A DNA stretch of 64,000 nt from Pholiota molesta (taxonomy: Eukaryota; Basidiomycota; Agaricomycetes; Agaricales; Strophariaceae): positions 124,001 to 188,000 of the forward strand of contig JACGCK010000082.1 of NCBI GenBank assembly GCA_014925825.1, written 5' to 3'. The notes beneath the pieces were generated by a model, which did not search any database, had not been told where the DNA came from, and saw only the letters and a list, made by a program, of their open reading frames with translations. Made by a program: the position numbers and the translations under genes. Positions 24,378 to 36,000 of the stretch are shown here, one piece after another; the stretch's first letter is position 1; every line of letters starts with the position of its first letter.

Positions 24378-25552
24378 ATGCAATTCTATCAGCAACGCCG
24401 CCTCGTCAGAAGAAAGAAGCCATACAGCGTTTGAGCTCCTACAAAGCTCAATTATATCGCCATCGCCAAAGGGCCAATGAGATTGCCTACAATTTTAGAG
24501 GCAATTTTTTGAACCATTTAGCTGAGTAAGTGTTTTAAATATTTATTCGTGAAACGCGCTAACATTTTCTATTCGCATTCAGGATAGAAAGAAAGGTCGA
24601 TTTGACGCTTCGTGGTTTACAAAACTTTCTCCCCTGGACGCGCCCCGACCAGAGAGATATCGCGCAAATTGAGGTTGACATGGTCAAAATACGAGAAGAG
24701 TTCACGGTAGGTCTCCAGTAACCTTCCTGCCTCAGTATCTAACGAACGTTATCGATCCAATCTACTTTAGGAATTGTCCGAACGAACCGCGCAAAATCTT
24801 GACCAAATTGTTGTTGACATGGACAATCTTCCTGGGCTTGAACATTATTTGCAAATGCCTGATTTACCTGTCCCTGCTGCTCCCATCACCGCTGCTGAAT
24901 TTGCTGCTATAACTCAGTTTGTTGCCCGTGGTCCCGGTCATATAGCCCCGTTCACCAACACCACCGCATTCAATCCTGCTATGCAAACTAATCAGACCGC
25001 ACCACACACTGGCGACCAGAATATCATTCGAAGCCATCGTCGGCAACCTTCGCAATCCACCTCGGACTTGATTTCGGTGGTGGCTCCTTGGATGTACGTT
25101 GTTTAAGCAATTCTTTCTGCAGCCAAAACTGAGATATATCATTGTAGTCCGCAAGGATATCAACCCGTGGCCGGGCCCTCAAACCCACCAGGCCTGGCTC
25201 CTTGGATGTACGTTGTTTAAGCAATTCTTTCTGCAGCCAAACCTGAGATAGATTATTGTAGTCCGCAAGGATATCAACCCGTGGCCGGGCCCTCAAACCC
25301 TCCAGGCCGAATGCATCGATACCCTTCGTTTCAAGAGTATGTGGTCATGCTAATTCTCCTCTCTTTCAATGGGGAGTCGAAATTGTTTCGCTGTATTAAT
25401 ACAAATCTACCCCCAGGAATTACCTACCTTTTGCTGGGGGCGAAAGCGCTTACACGCCGGATGAATATGCCGCAAGCATCAATTCTGAGCATTCATCAGA
25501 GAATTCTACAACCGGTTTGTTGAGGCGTCACTCCAAAGCTACTCGCAAGTAA
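24378..25552 (+). CDS. Unknown coiled-coil/Pro-rich protein with duplicated intron-exon unit
   Basis: Exons 24378-24525, 24583-24706, 24771-25093, 25148-25207, 25262-25336 and 25417-25552. From exon 2 on all phases close. In exon 1 the frame that joins exon 2 (reading RQKKEAIQRLSSYKAQLYRH) has no ATG. The only ATG in a good place (24378) is one base out of frame, so a base may be missing near 24415 or the start lies elsewhere. The N-terminal half is charged and helical (DLTLRGLQNFLPWTRPDQRD, IEVDMVKIREEFTELSERT), and the C-terminal half is Pro/Gly-rich with a 20-aa repeat (PQGYQPVAGPSNPPG twice). No family recognised. Confidence 0.6.
25081..25308 (+). repeat. Two tandem 114-bp units, each with one intron and one exon
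   Basis: Unit 1 is 25081-25194 and unit 2 is 25195-25308, differing at about five positions. Each contains 13 nt of exon end, a full 54-nt intron (25094-25147; 25208-25261) and the following exon start. The duplicated exon adds 20 codons in frame. Confidence 0.9.
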
Positions 25553-25697
25553 ATGAGAGCCATTAGGCATAGGCGATATCGATCATTATCGCTCGTATCT
25601 ATTCCTAGTCGACTGCAATTAACCAAATTCGAACCAAATTCTGATTTTCATTAACATCCCTTGTAAAGCCTGTAGCCATTTCAATTTCAATTATGAT

Positions 25698-27024
25698 TTA
25701 GTCGACTTGAGAATTTTTAGGAGATTCGAAATCACTGTAATGTGGCAAAGGTTCGGCAATATTTCTTTTATGAAAATGTTGTATCAGAAAGCGGTTCCAA
25801 CGGGTAGTTCCTTTAACCCATATCCGCTTTGATAGTTCATGTTCTGACCATGAATCGACGATATTAGCGAAGAGTTGATACGCCTCTACAGAAGATATTC
25901 GTTTTGCCGGATCGCTGCAGGTCATCGCTACAAATAAAGGATCAAAGGCAGAAAGACCTTCGTAGATCTGTACAGGACATGAGGGTGTGGTTCGATTTTT
26001 GATTTAAGACGAAGGACTTGCCAGCGACATCCTTCGCAGTGCATTGCCCACCTGGTAGACATCAAGCTTGAAGCCGTCGTAAAACTTCGACCCATCAGTA
26101 AATTCTGGTACAGTCTTGTCTTGCCCACTCATCCCAACATTAGGAATCATATAACGTTTTGGAGGACTTGTCAATGGAGGATAACGAAGGCTGGTCTCGA
26201 AATCGATGAAGTAATAATTCGTCGGACGTACGGACCATCGTTCTTTCCATGTCATTCCTCGTTTGAGTCCATCAGTTGTCCACCAGCGTGCAAAATGAAA
26301 ACCCCCCGGAATAGTCTTCGATGGATCCATCATAATGTTCATCAGACAGGCGTCTCTGAGCCAAAAATGAGTAATCGGCTTATATACTATAGGAACTCAT
26401 CGCCTTACCGATGAACTATTCGTTGTTCGTGCATGAAAACAAGTCCCTTGAGAGATTTAAGATGGTTAGAAGACAAGAAATAAAATATCAATTCCACCTC
26501 ACCTGTATTATTTGACCCATTGCCTCGGAGATCTCGCCCAAATGACGAAAGGGAAGGCGGTGGAAAAATATCAACATCGGCATAACTATAAAGGCTCTGT
26601 CAGGCAGAATGAGAATATCTAGGATAGGAAATGTGCGGTTGCGTGGGTCGGCTCTCATCTCCGTGGAACTCAAATACAGAAGATTGGGTATCTCAGGACC
26701 TTCAAGACGTTCATTGCACCGTATAGCAACTTTAAGACCGTCACTGATACGAACAGCGTCAATAGTTGTAAACTGCTGCAAACGAACTAATCAGTGGTTG
26801 ATAATTAGAGGATGAAAAGTAACAAGTACAATAATGCTCATAAAATCTTCATATTTTAGATATGCATCGAGCTCGTTTTCGACTTTGCCTCTCCATGACG
26901 GTTGCCAATCAGGTTGATATCGAGGTCGTAATTCATAACCGCGGTGCCGCAAGAATGGTTGATAGCGTGCCCAAAACCTGTCCCCAGTCATGGGCTCCGA
27001 AGCTTCAGGGATATCGAGGAACAT
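25698..27024 (-). CDS. Fungal kinase-like protein (copy 2)
   Basis: Exons on minus: 27024-26830, 26775-26503, 26446-26409, 26355-26022, 25967-25698; phases close and give 369 aa. Same family as the 5.4-kb gene. It starts MFLDIPEASEPMTGDRFWAR and has RNRTFPILDILILPDRAFIV (hinge), MHEQRIVHRDACLMNIMMD (HRD loop with Asn) and YYFIDFETSLRY (DFE in place of DFG). The C-lobe has FKLDVYQVGNALRR and CSDPAKRISSVEAYQLF. The last intron (25968-26021) starts GCAAGT, a GC-AG intron; the neighbouring paralogue has GTAAGG there. No glycine-rich loop is visible, so it may be a pseudokinase. Confidence 0.85.
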
Positions 27025-27325
27025 ATTGAAGCCAGATTGAAACCCAAAGCTAGAGAATGGGAGTTGTGCACATAATGGTATTGCAACAAAGGGATGATGG
27101 CTACCTAGACGATGCCGTGGCGGCGAGCGAAAGTTGAGTCGAACTTGCTGACAAATCATCAACTTGTGATCTCAGCACTGGACTGCCTTAACACCGCTTG
27201 ACGCTGGCGAGAGGTGATACATAGTAGGATCGATATGTGCTTCGTAAAGGATAATAATTCAGTATTTTATTTAATTGAGAACACGTACACCAATTTGTTT
27301 TTGACTCATATTCACATTTTGCTCA

Positions 27326-28340
27326 TTATAGAAAATCAAGATGTCTGTTAGGAGATTCAAAATCTATGTAACTTGGCAAAACCTGCGCAACATTTTTTTT
27401 ACTGAAATGGCGAATTAGGAATCGATTCCAACGGGTAGCTCCCTTGAGCCAAATCCTCTTCGCTAATTGCTTTTCGGACCACGAATCAACGATACCACGA
27501 AAGATCTGATATGATTCTGCAGCAGAGACTCGTTTTTCGGGATCGCTGCAAGTCATTGCAGAGAATAATGAGTCGAATATAGAAAGATCTTCATAGCACT
27601 GTATCAAATATATTATATCAAATTTGAACGCAGGCGCAAAAGAAAAAACCTTACCACTGATACCCTTCTAAGTGCATTGCCTACCTGATAAACGTCAACC
27701 TTGAAACCGTCGTAAAACTTTGATCCATCGTTGAATTCCGGTACGGTCTTATCTTGGCCAGTGGGACCATCGTACACGATCATATGTCGTGTTGAAGGGT
27801 CAGATAGAGGTGGATACCGGAAACTTGTCTCGAAATCGATGAAGCAGTAGTTCATTGGGCGAACGGACCATCGTTCTTTCCACAATGTTTTTCGTCTGAG
27901 GCCGTTCGTTGTGTCCCAGCGCGCAAAATGAAAACCACCCGGAACAATCTTCGACGGATCCATCATGATGTTGAGTAAGCATGCATCACTAGTTCGAGGT
28001 TAGTAACAAGAATTATTTCGGAATTGATTATCCTACTGATGAATCATTCGTCGTTCATGCATGAAAACGAGGCCCTGCGGGGATTGTAAGTGCTTTGAAA
28101 TTGTGATAGAAAACTTGTACTGACAGATGTAAAAGTGTCAAATACAAAAAGCTCCAAAGAGTCTTCGTATTTTCCCCACAGCCAAAGTTCATCCTTCACT
28201 TTGCCTTTCCACGATGGCTGCCAGTCCGGTTGATATCGAGGCCGCAGTTCATAACCGCGGTGCCGCAGGAACGGTTGATAGCGCGCCCAGATTCTATCCC
28301 CCTCCATAGGTTCTGAGGCTTCGGGGATTTCAAGGAACAT
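27326..28340 (-). CDS. Fungal kinase-like protein (copy 3) lacking the N-lobe exon
   Basis: Exons on minus: 28340-28146 (195 nt), 28074-28037 (38 nt), 27988-27655 (334 nt), 27598-27326; 279 aa. Exon sizes 195, 38 and 334 equal those of copy 2, but the 273-nt exon between the first two (the N-lobe with hinge) is absent. The intron 28075-28145 is 71 nt and looks like the front of intron 1 joined to the back of intron 2. The lost exon is 91 whole codons, so the frame is kept. The catalytic loop reads HHDACLLNIMMD, with His for the HRD Arg. It should not bind ATP. It lies about 300 bp upstream, in transcription sense, of copy 2, so the pair is a tandem duplicate. Confidence 0.8.
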
Positions 28341-29532
28341 GAAGAGGCTATCCTGGAAAACGGCAGTTGAACGGGTAATGCAACAAAACAAGGATGACGA
28401 TGAGAAGTAACGTGTATTGCACCCGCCATTCTGTCAATGAACTTGCTGACTAAAGGGTATATGTGGGCACTTGTGCGCCCACAGCTGCAGCGTAAATTCA
28501 ATTACACGCAGTCCATATAAGCGTGAATCTAAAGGAACAGTTAAACACGCAACGGCTGGGCAACTCACATACTTGTCTAAAATGTGATTGAATTCTGCTG
28601 CCTTGCAATTAAATAAAATACATCCATAGTAAACGGGGTAAATAGGTAATAGGGTAATCTGTGGTAACAATAGTAGTCGAGCCAACCGAATCAGAGAGAC
28701 ACTGCCAGTAGAGGTAGAAAAGATACAACAAAAGCCACCCAAAAAGAGTTCGAGACCCTTGAAAGAGGCGAAACTGCTATTAGATCGTCCAAGAAGCGTT
28801 CAGTCCATCGCCGCTCGTCAGGAGCAACAGAAGAGGTAATGAAAAGGGAGAAGAGATACGAAGATGATGACAAGAACAAGAACGGAGATGAAGGCAAGAG
28901 GGTGATAGTGTGTTCATGTGCACAAGAAAGGGGGCGAGATGCGATAGGGCGATACGGTCGATGGCACTAGAGAGATAGAAGATGATGATGATGATGGGCG
29001 AGGGATGATCGATGACTGCCGGTGATGATGCATGGTCGATGATGGGTGAGGCGACGAGAACAAGAAAGAGACAAGAAAGTAGGAAAGGAGCGTGGAGGGT
29101 GTGTAGTATGTATCCAAGATAAGAAGTGTCTTTCTGAAAGACAAAATCAATACCAATATCAAGAAAGTAGGAACCAGTAAACCAAGGGAGGACGAGAGGA
29201 TATAGTGTACCCATAGAAGGGCTAGATCTGGATATGAAAGAACCAGAACCGACAGGCCACAAAGAAAGGAACAGCAGAAGCAGAAGAATCAGACGCAGGA
29301 GAGATAATCAAGCCACGAACTTGAAAAAGCCAGCCACAGGCCACTGGCACGACGCACACCCACGCGCTCGTCCATGTCCATGTCCATTGCATACTCGCAG
29401 TCCAGCGCTATCGTTCGTGTCCATGTCCATGACCATTGCATACTCGCAGTCAGTCCAGCGCTATCGTCCGTGTCCGTGTCCATGTCCCAAATCTAACGGC
29501 TCTCGCTCGGCCGCGGCGCTACCCACCTCACC
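28341..29532. other. Intergenic, no gene seen
   Basis: Contains the promoter of kinase-like copy 3 and the 3' flank of the 29.5-33.0 kb gene. 28.7-29.3 kb is purine-rich on plus; open frames there are composition effects. Confidence 0.5.
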
Positions 29533-32500
29533 TCAACGGCCCAGCGCCTTCTGCGCCCCCCTCTCCCGCCCGCGCCACACCGCAATCCGCCGCCACACCG
29601 CCTGCAGCCCATGCACCTGCCCCTTCCTCTCCCTCTCCCTCTCCCCCTCCCCCTCCCCCGCCTTAGCCGCCACGGCCTTCACACCCCTCGACCCAGGACT
29701 CCGCAGCGCCGACGCCGACTGCGACGCGCTCCGAGTCAGACTCACCACCACCGGCGGCGGCGCCCGCCGCGCATCCGACACGTGCACCGTCCGCGGGCGC
29801 GCAGGGTGCCCCGCGTCCTCTGCCCGTGCCACGCCCGACTTCATCGAGGGAAACGCTTCGTGGCCTAAAGCGACGTCCGCCTTAACAGCCGCCGGCGCCG
29901 GCGCCGCAGGCAGCGCAATCACCCTGGGGGGCGGCAAAGGGTCGGCGGGGCTGAGCGCGAGACTGGCGAGCGCGGCGCGCACGGGGCTCGGCGCGCTCGG
30001 CGGCGGCGGCGCGGGGCGGTGGTTGCGCGTCGGGCGCCGGTGCGGGGGCGCAGGCGCAGGGGTGTCCGCTGGCGATCGCGGTTCCGATTGCGCTTGCGTT
30101 AGTGATGGCGTCTGCGGCGCCGGCTCGTCCTCCTCGCCCTCCACGCTCTCGCCGCTGCTCGACCCGCTCTCCGGCGGCGTGGGCAGCTGCACGGCCGACC
30201 GGCTCCCCGCCACCCTAAACCCCTCCAAGTTGTCCGTCGCACCCAACTCGCGGTGCGCGTCATCCGGGCGACGCCGGTCCGGACTCCCAGCTACCAATTC
30301 TTGCAGTGGCGTGTGAAACCGCCTAGACACCGACGACGACGACGATGAGGACGGCGGAAGCAGCGCCGCTCCCACCGCATCTACACCAGCAAGAGGAGAA
30401 GGCCCCGGAAGCACCAGCACCCGCACATCCCCCGCGCCGACCCACGCGCGCCCCGTCCCCGCGCGGCTCCCCGACGCCGCGTCCACGTCCAGCGCGCCGA
30501 GCAGGAGCGCCTCGCCGTGCGCGAGCGGGCGCGCGCTAGGCGACGGCGACCGCGCGTCGTCTGGGTGGAGGACAACGCCGGGGGGCGGGAAGACTAGTGG
30601 GTCGTTGTTATCATGGGTGCGGGCAGGCGGGACGAAGGCGCCGAACACGCCGGGCGCGACGAGGTACGGCACGGGGCGCTGCTGGCGCGCGAGCGCCGCG
30701 AGACGGCCGCCGTGCGGTTCGCCGGGGTGTGCGTGTCCGTGCTGCTGCTGGTATTGCTGCTGCTGCTGGTATTGCCGCTGGTGCTGCTCCTGCCGTTGCT
30801 GCCGCTGCACCTCGCCGGCCCCCGCCCCGGGGTACGCAGAAGGCGGCGGCGCACGCACCTTCCCGCCCATTTTCGCGCCCTCCTTCACGCCCCCGAGCGA
30901 GCCGAGCGGGTACGCGAACGCGAGCAGGAACTGCTCCACGCTCTGCACCAGCTTCGGCTTCGCGTTCTGCGCCGCGCCCGCGGCGTGCGCGTCGGAGTCG
31001 ACCCACCCCGCGGGCAGGACGTGCACGATGTGCGCCGCCGGCATCGCCGGCGGTGCGCTGATCCCGGTTCCACTGGCACGACTCGCACTCGACGCAGACC
31101 GCCCCATCGACTCTCCCTCCTCGCTCACGCGGAACCCCGACCCCGACCCAGACCCCCACCTTCCGCCTCGCATAGATCCCGCCCCAGAAGACCGCGATGC
31201 ATAGCGCACCGCATCCGGCCGGCGCGGGCCCACCTTCCCCTCCTCCCCCTCCTCCTTCCCCTTATAACTATCCCTAGCACCCTCCTCCCCACCCGGCCCG
31301 CGGAGGAACGCCGATATCCGCTTCCGCACACTCCGCCTCCCCTTCTTCTTCAAGTTCTTCACGCGCCTCTCGGCGAGGCCGCCGAGCAGGTCGACCTCCG
31401 TGTCCGCCTCCGTGTCCGCGCCCACCTCCGTGTCGTCGTCGTCGTCCTCGTCCTCGTGCGCGTCCGCGGTGTACGTGGTGCTCATGGTGGTGCTGGTCAT
31501 GGAATACGCGGACTGCGGGCGCGGTTTTCGGGCGCTGCTGCTCCTCAACGCCAGCAGGTCGGGCGTCGACCCCGCCGCCTCGCCCGCGCCCCCAAACGAG
31601 AACACGGAAAACGCAGACCAGCGCCTCGACCCCCCCACCCGCGCACCCTCCGCCGCGCCCTCCGCCGCGCCCGCGCGCGGCATCCCACGCTGCCCACCAC
31701 TACGCCCGTCACGCCCGTCCGCGGCCCCCGGAGGCGAAGCGGCGCCCTCGAGATAGCGCGCGCCGAGCGTGGTCACCAGTATAGCGTGCTTGAGCAGCTG
31801 CTTGTCCGGCACGCCCGCGGGGAGGAAGTTGAGCAGGGCGTCGAACGCGCGCGCGGTCCCGGCGTGCGTGCCCGTGCGCGGTGGGCCTGGTGCGGCGGCG
31901 GCGAAGGCGAAAGGGGACGGCGCGTGGGATTTGGGAGACGCGGAGAGAGACGCGGTGGAGCGCGTGTTCCTGTGTAGTCTTTTTTGGGGCGCGCCCGGGG
32001 TCGTGGCGGTTATGGAATACGAGGAGGATGAGGAGGACGGCCGGAGGGAGGGGGGAGAAGGCAGGGACATGCGCTTTTGCGCGGGGTTTTGGGGCGGGCC
32101 GGGGGTGGGGGGATGGGACGCGGACGAGGAGAGGGACTCTGCGACGGACGGCGCGGGCGAGGGGTACCGCTGCTGCTGCTGCTGGGTTTGGGGCGCGGTG
32201 TGTCCGCTGCCGCTGCCGTGAGGCGTGGGGCTGGGCCGCGCGGGCTTTTCGTTGGTGTTGTAATTTTTAATATAACTGCGAGGATCCGCCGACGACGCAG
32301 CAGCAGCACCTGCCCCGCCCAGCGGCCCGCGGTGGTGTGCGTCCGCCGTCGCCCACCCGTCTGCGGTGGTGGGCGGCGGGCGGCGGTACACGACGGGCTC
32401 GAGGACGACGAACTCGCCCGTCTTCTGCGCCTCGGCGAGCTGGAGGACGCGGTCCGCGGCGGCGCCGGGCCACGCGGGCGCGGCGCCGCGGGCCTGGCCT

Positions 32501-33040
32501 GGGCCTGCGCTGGCACCCCAGGATGATGTCGATGCGGATGCGGATGCGTGGCCCGCAGCCCGGGAGGACGCAGAGGATGGGGAGGAGGTGGCACTGGGAG
32601 TGGGATGGGCGAGGCGCCAGCGGGCGGCGACGCGGTGGGCCTTTTCGAGGAGGGCGACGAGGCGGAGGGCGCCGCCGTCGTGTACCGCGAGCGGGGCGGC
32701 GAGGCGGAGGATGCGCACGGCAGGGCCGGGGGTGGTCGGCGGGAGGAAGGGCAGCGGCGGCGGGGCGTGCGTGGCGAGGAGGAGGAGCGAGCGCGCGAGG
32801 TGCGGGGAGGTGAGGAGGGGGAGCAGCTCGGATGCCGGCGGTTCTGCGCAGGGCGAGGAGGTCAGGTTGGGATGAGGAGCAGGGTGGGGTGGGGCAGGGC
32901 TTACCTCCGAGGATGAGGATGACCTGCGGGGGGGAATGGGGCAGGCTGTGTGGGACCAGCCACGGTGGGCGGACGTCGACGGCGGCGAAGGGGTCGAGGG
33001 GCAGCCTGGGGCGGAAGACGTCGGACGGCGGGCGAGGCAT
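29533..33040 (-). CDS. Large low-complexity protein of unknown function (1148 aa)
   Basis: Two exons on minus, 33040-32905 and 32843-29533, joined by a 61-nt GTAAGC...GCGCAG intron; phases close at 1148 aa. The intron model links MPRPPSDVFRPRLPLDPFAA ... VILILG to EPPASELLPLLTSPHLARSL, a folded-looking N-terminus rich in Leu. Other ordered patches are FDALLNFLPAGVPDKQLLKH, VQSVEQFLLAFAYPLGSLGG and PYLVAPGVFGAFVPP. The rest is Ser/Pro/Ala/Gly-rich with an acidic DEDDDDDTE block and a short Q-rich tract. I do not recognise the family; the spaced hydrophobic patches in long disorder recall signalling scaffolds, but that is only an impression. The long GC-rich frame is unbroken, unlike the RRM gene. 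Confidence 0.75.
29624..29660 (+). repeat. CCCTCT-type hexamer repeat in coding sequence
   Basis: Tandem CTCTCC/CCCTCC units; on the minus strand they code the GEGERERERK stretch near the C-terminus of the large protein. Confidence 0.6.
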
Positions 33041-36000
33041 CCCAGCGAGGGCGAGGGGAAGCTACGACCAAGCAGCAGCTCCTGCGTTGTTTTATTATTG
33101 TAAGAGCTCTGTCGTCACCTAGATCGCTCGCCCGATTGCCCCCCGTGTGCTGTCTCCCACGGCCCGAATGGAGGGTAGCCCATGCCGCATCTAATCGTGG
33201 TTGGATGCCGTCTTCGCATATGCAGCCCCGCCGTCGCTGGTATCGTCCCAGCGCATAGGCTACTCGTCGCACTTGCACTTGCAATAGCCTCTTTTTACGC
33301 TGCCCAGTGCCCATGCACCACCACCTCGTGCTGCTTAAACGCTTGGCGCTTCTCATCGCTATCACCGACTTGACCGCCATGGCGATTTTCTTGCTCATCA
33401 GGAACCAAGCAAGTTGAAGTACGAACGCGCACACGCGCTCCTGTATCATCTGATATGTACCACAAAACGCAGGTAAGCAGAAGGCGCCGATGGTACTTTG
33501 TATAGAGTGCATATACGACTCCATCGCAGGATTAGCCACAGCTCCCGCCTATTCGGAGAACGTTCCATTGGCGCCTTTAATCGTGGTTTGATAGCCTGCT
33601 TCCTTTCGCTTCAGCACTGCTAGCGGTCTTTTCTCGTCTCTGGCTTGGCAGCGGTGTCTTCAAGCTCAAGCTTCGCCTTCCTGCCTTCATGTCCGACCAA
33701 GCACCTCCATTGTGTAACCGCGCATCGCCCAGCCAGCCCCCCCATGGCGGTCTCGTCTCCCCGTCTCAGCACAAATCCTGATCAGCTTGCATCAGCGTGC
33801 ATCTCTCCTGCGTACTTCCTGCCCCCATCACTCCCTACCTTGCTCTAAACTCGCATCCGCGCCCCGCCCTGCGCCCCCGTAGGCGTAGCGGTCTCGTCTC
33901 CCCGCTCAGATGTACACATCGCATCTGCTCCCATCTCCGTATCCATTCACACCCGTGCATGGATCAGCCCGCGTCATTCTGGCACTCGCTCACCCCTGCG
34001 CCGTCTCATCTGCGCGTCCGAAACGTCGTATTCTCCAAGATTCTCCAGCTCCCGCTAGTTTGACATCGACCACCTCTGATATCATCACGCGCTCATCCCG
34101 CCCACAGGCTGGCTCCTCGCCTCTCCTAGCCTCCTCCTACATACCACTCGGGTATCGCCGCAGTCCCTTTGCGCTTCCTACTAACTATGAGTGTCCCTTG
34201 AACCGGATGGGCGACCGTCGGGACCTTACCATCGCCCATCCGCAGCATAAGACGCGCAGATAGTGTCATACCCCACGCGCGAACAGATGCAGATCCCGGA
34301 TGTCCATCCGACGCCGGCGCGTGCGTGCCTGGGCTCGCTGTGTCGATCTATGTACGGATGGCGTCCATCGCCCGTGGCTTCCCATTGCTTGCTTTACAAT
34401 TATTATAACTTTATTGAACACAAGCGCGGGAGATGTCGTTTGACCATAGGATAACGAGCACCCCCCTGCCGAGTGTAGCCAGCAGGGAGGCCCGAGCAAG
34501 AGAGGCTCGTTTGAATCGTCCGTCAATGAACGCATCAGCCGTACATAGTATGCATCATGCCCATTAATTACCCGAGTTTGTGATCGTGATATCGGTCATT
34601 TTATTATCGTTATCGTTATCACGGCGGACGGTGGTCTACCTTCCTACCAAGTGCGCCGCGGACCTGGCGATTCCTGGAGGGTCTTGAACAGCAATGGCCA
34701 TCGGAGGCAAGCAGAGGCAAGCACACCTCCCCTTTGTTCTGCCGAGCGGGTGACATCATGGAATGATGGACAATGTATGTCAATAACGAGGACATAGATA
34801 TGTAGGCGCCCATCAGCATTCCCCACACGCGTCCCTACTTTTCCAAAGCTCTGTAATATGTACACGGAGACGATGGTTTGTGTAATAAGCGCCGGCGGGG
34901 CCGATTTTCATCCTGCCGCCGCGCTCAATTTGACTTTTCTATCATTTACACTGTGTACATACCTGTACGTGCACGTCCGAGGTGATGTCGGGTGGTGCAG
35001 TTGCGGCTGAGCTATAAGTTTGAGCTGCTGCGCCGGAAGATGCGCGGTTATTAGGGAGCTGTAGAGAGGTAGATTAGGTCGTTGTGGTGGAAATAAGTCG
35101 ACATTGGTGCCGTCTTCAAAGTATTTTAAGGAAGTACCGCAGCGCCAAGTGAGGAGTATTCTGGCCAGAACCATTAATATCTGGGATGATAATAATGAAG
35201 CTAAATGCAGAGCGCTTCCGTTAATACTCAATGTGTTGTATGTGTTGCATTTCTAGTTTGCCTACCGAGTCAAGTTGTTGGCGGTAAGCGGTATGAAAAT
35301 GGGCATAGCTCTCCATATCTTCGCTGGTTCTTATTCCACCGCACCGTATCTATAACCACATACAAACCATGTTATTAGACGCTACTGCGGAAAAGGCCCG
35401 ACTGCTCGCCATGCTCGACGATCGCTTTCTAAATACGCTTGCTTTCTAAATAAAGACAACCGGCTGCTAAAACAAGACATGCCGCCCCATCCATTGCTGC
35501 GCGCCTATTAATACTGCGCCTATTATTATCGCTACGCCTTCGCCAGCGCCGTCCTGTGTACCATCGTGATACATACGCACGATGGCGACGCGGCTTCTGC
35601 GTTCGGCACGAGAGCGGGAGCGGGCCCACGTCCCGTATGCACGCCCCACGGTGGGTGCACTAACGCGTCTTTGCTAGGATCCTGATATTCCTGAGGGAGC
35701 GCGTCGGATTTGAAGTCCTGAGAGTGCACCCACGGCACGCGCCCCGCCCATTTGAATATCCGCAATGGACGCTCGGGACAGACCCCATCCCGCCTCCCAT
35801 GCGTCACAGTCGCTATGTACACGCCGTCATTGACACCCCAAAATATGTGAGTGAGCTGTGGTTTAAAACGCTGACTTGCGCCCACACCAAAATAGCTTGC
35901 TCTGCTCAAATAATTCAAGGATGATGTATGCTTATGATGGCCGTTAGGTTTTAGACAGGCCTTGGACAGGCCACGCCGCACGCACGCACGCACGCCTGAC

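Noticed and set aside
30613..31977. 454-codon plus-strand frame opposite the large unknown gene
   Set aside because: Arg/Leu/Pro-rich antisense shadow of a GC-rich coding exon; no start context, introns or domain.
33641..34263. Run of plus-strand frames in the 33-34 kb gene-poor stretch
   Set aside because: Ser/Pro/His-rich, overlapping in several frames, no splice-consistent joining and no family likeness.
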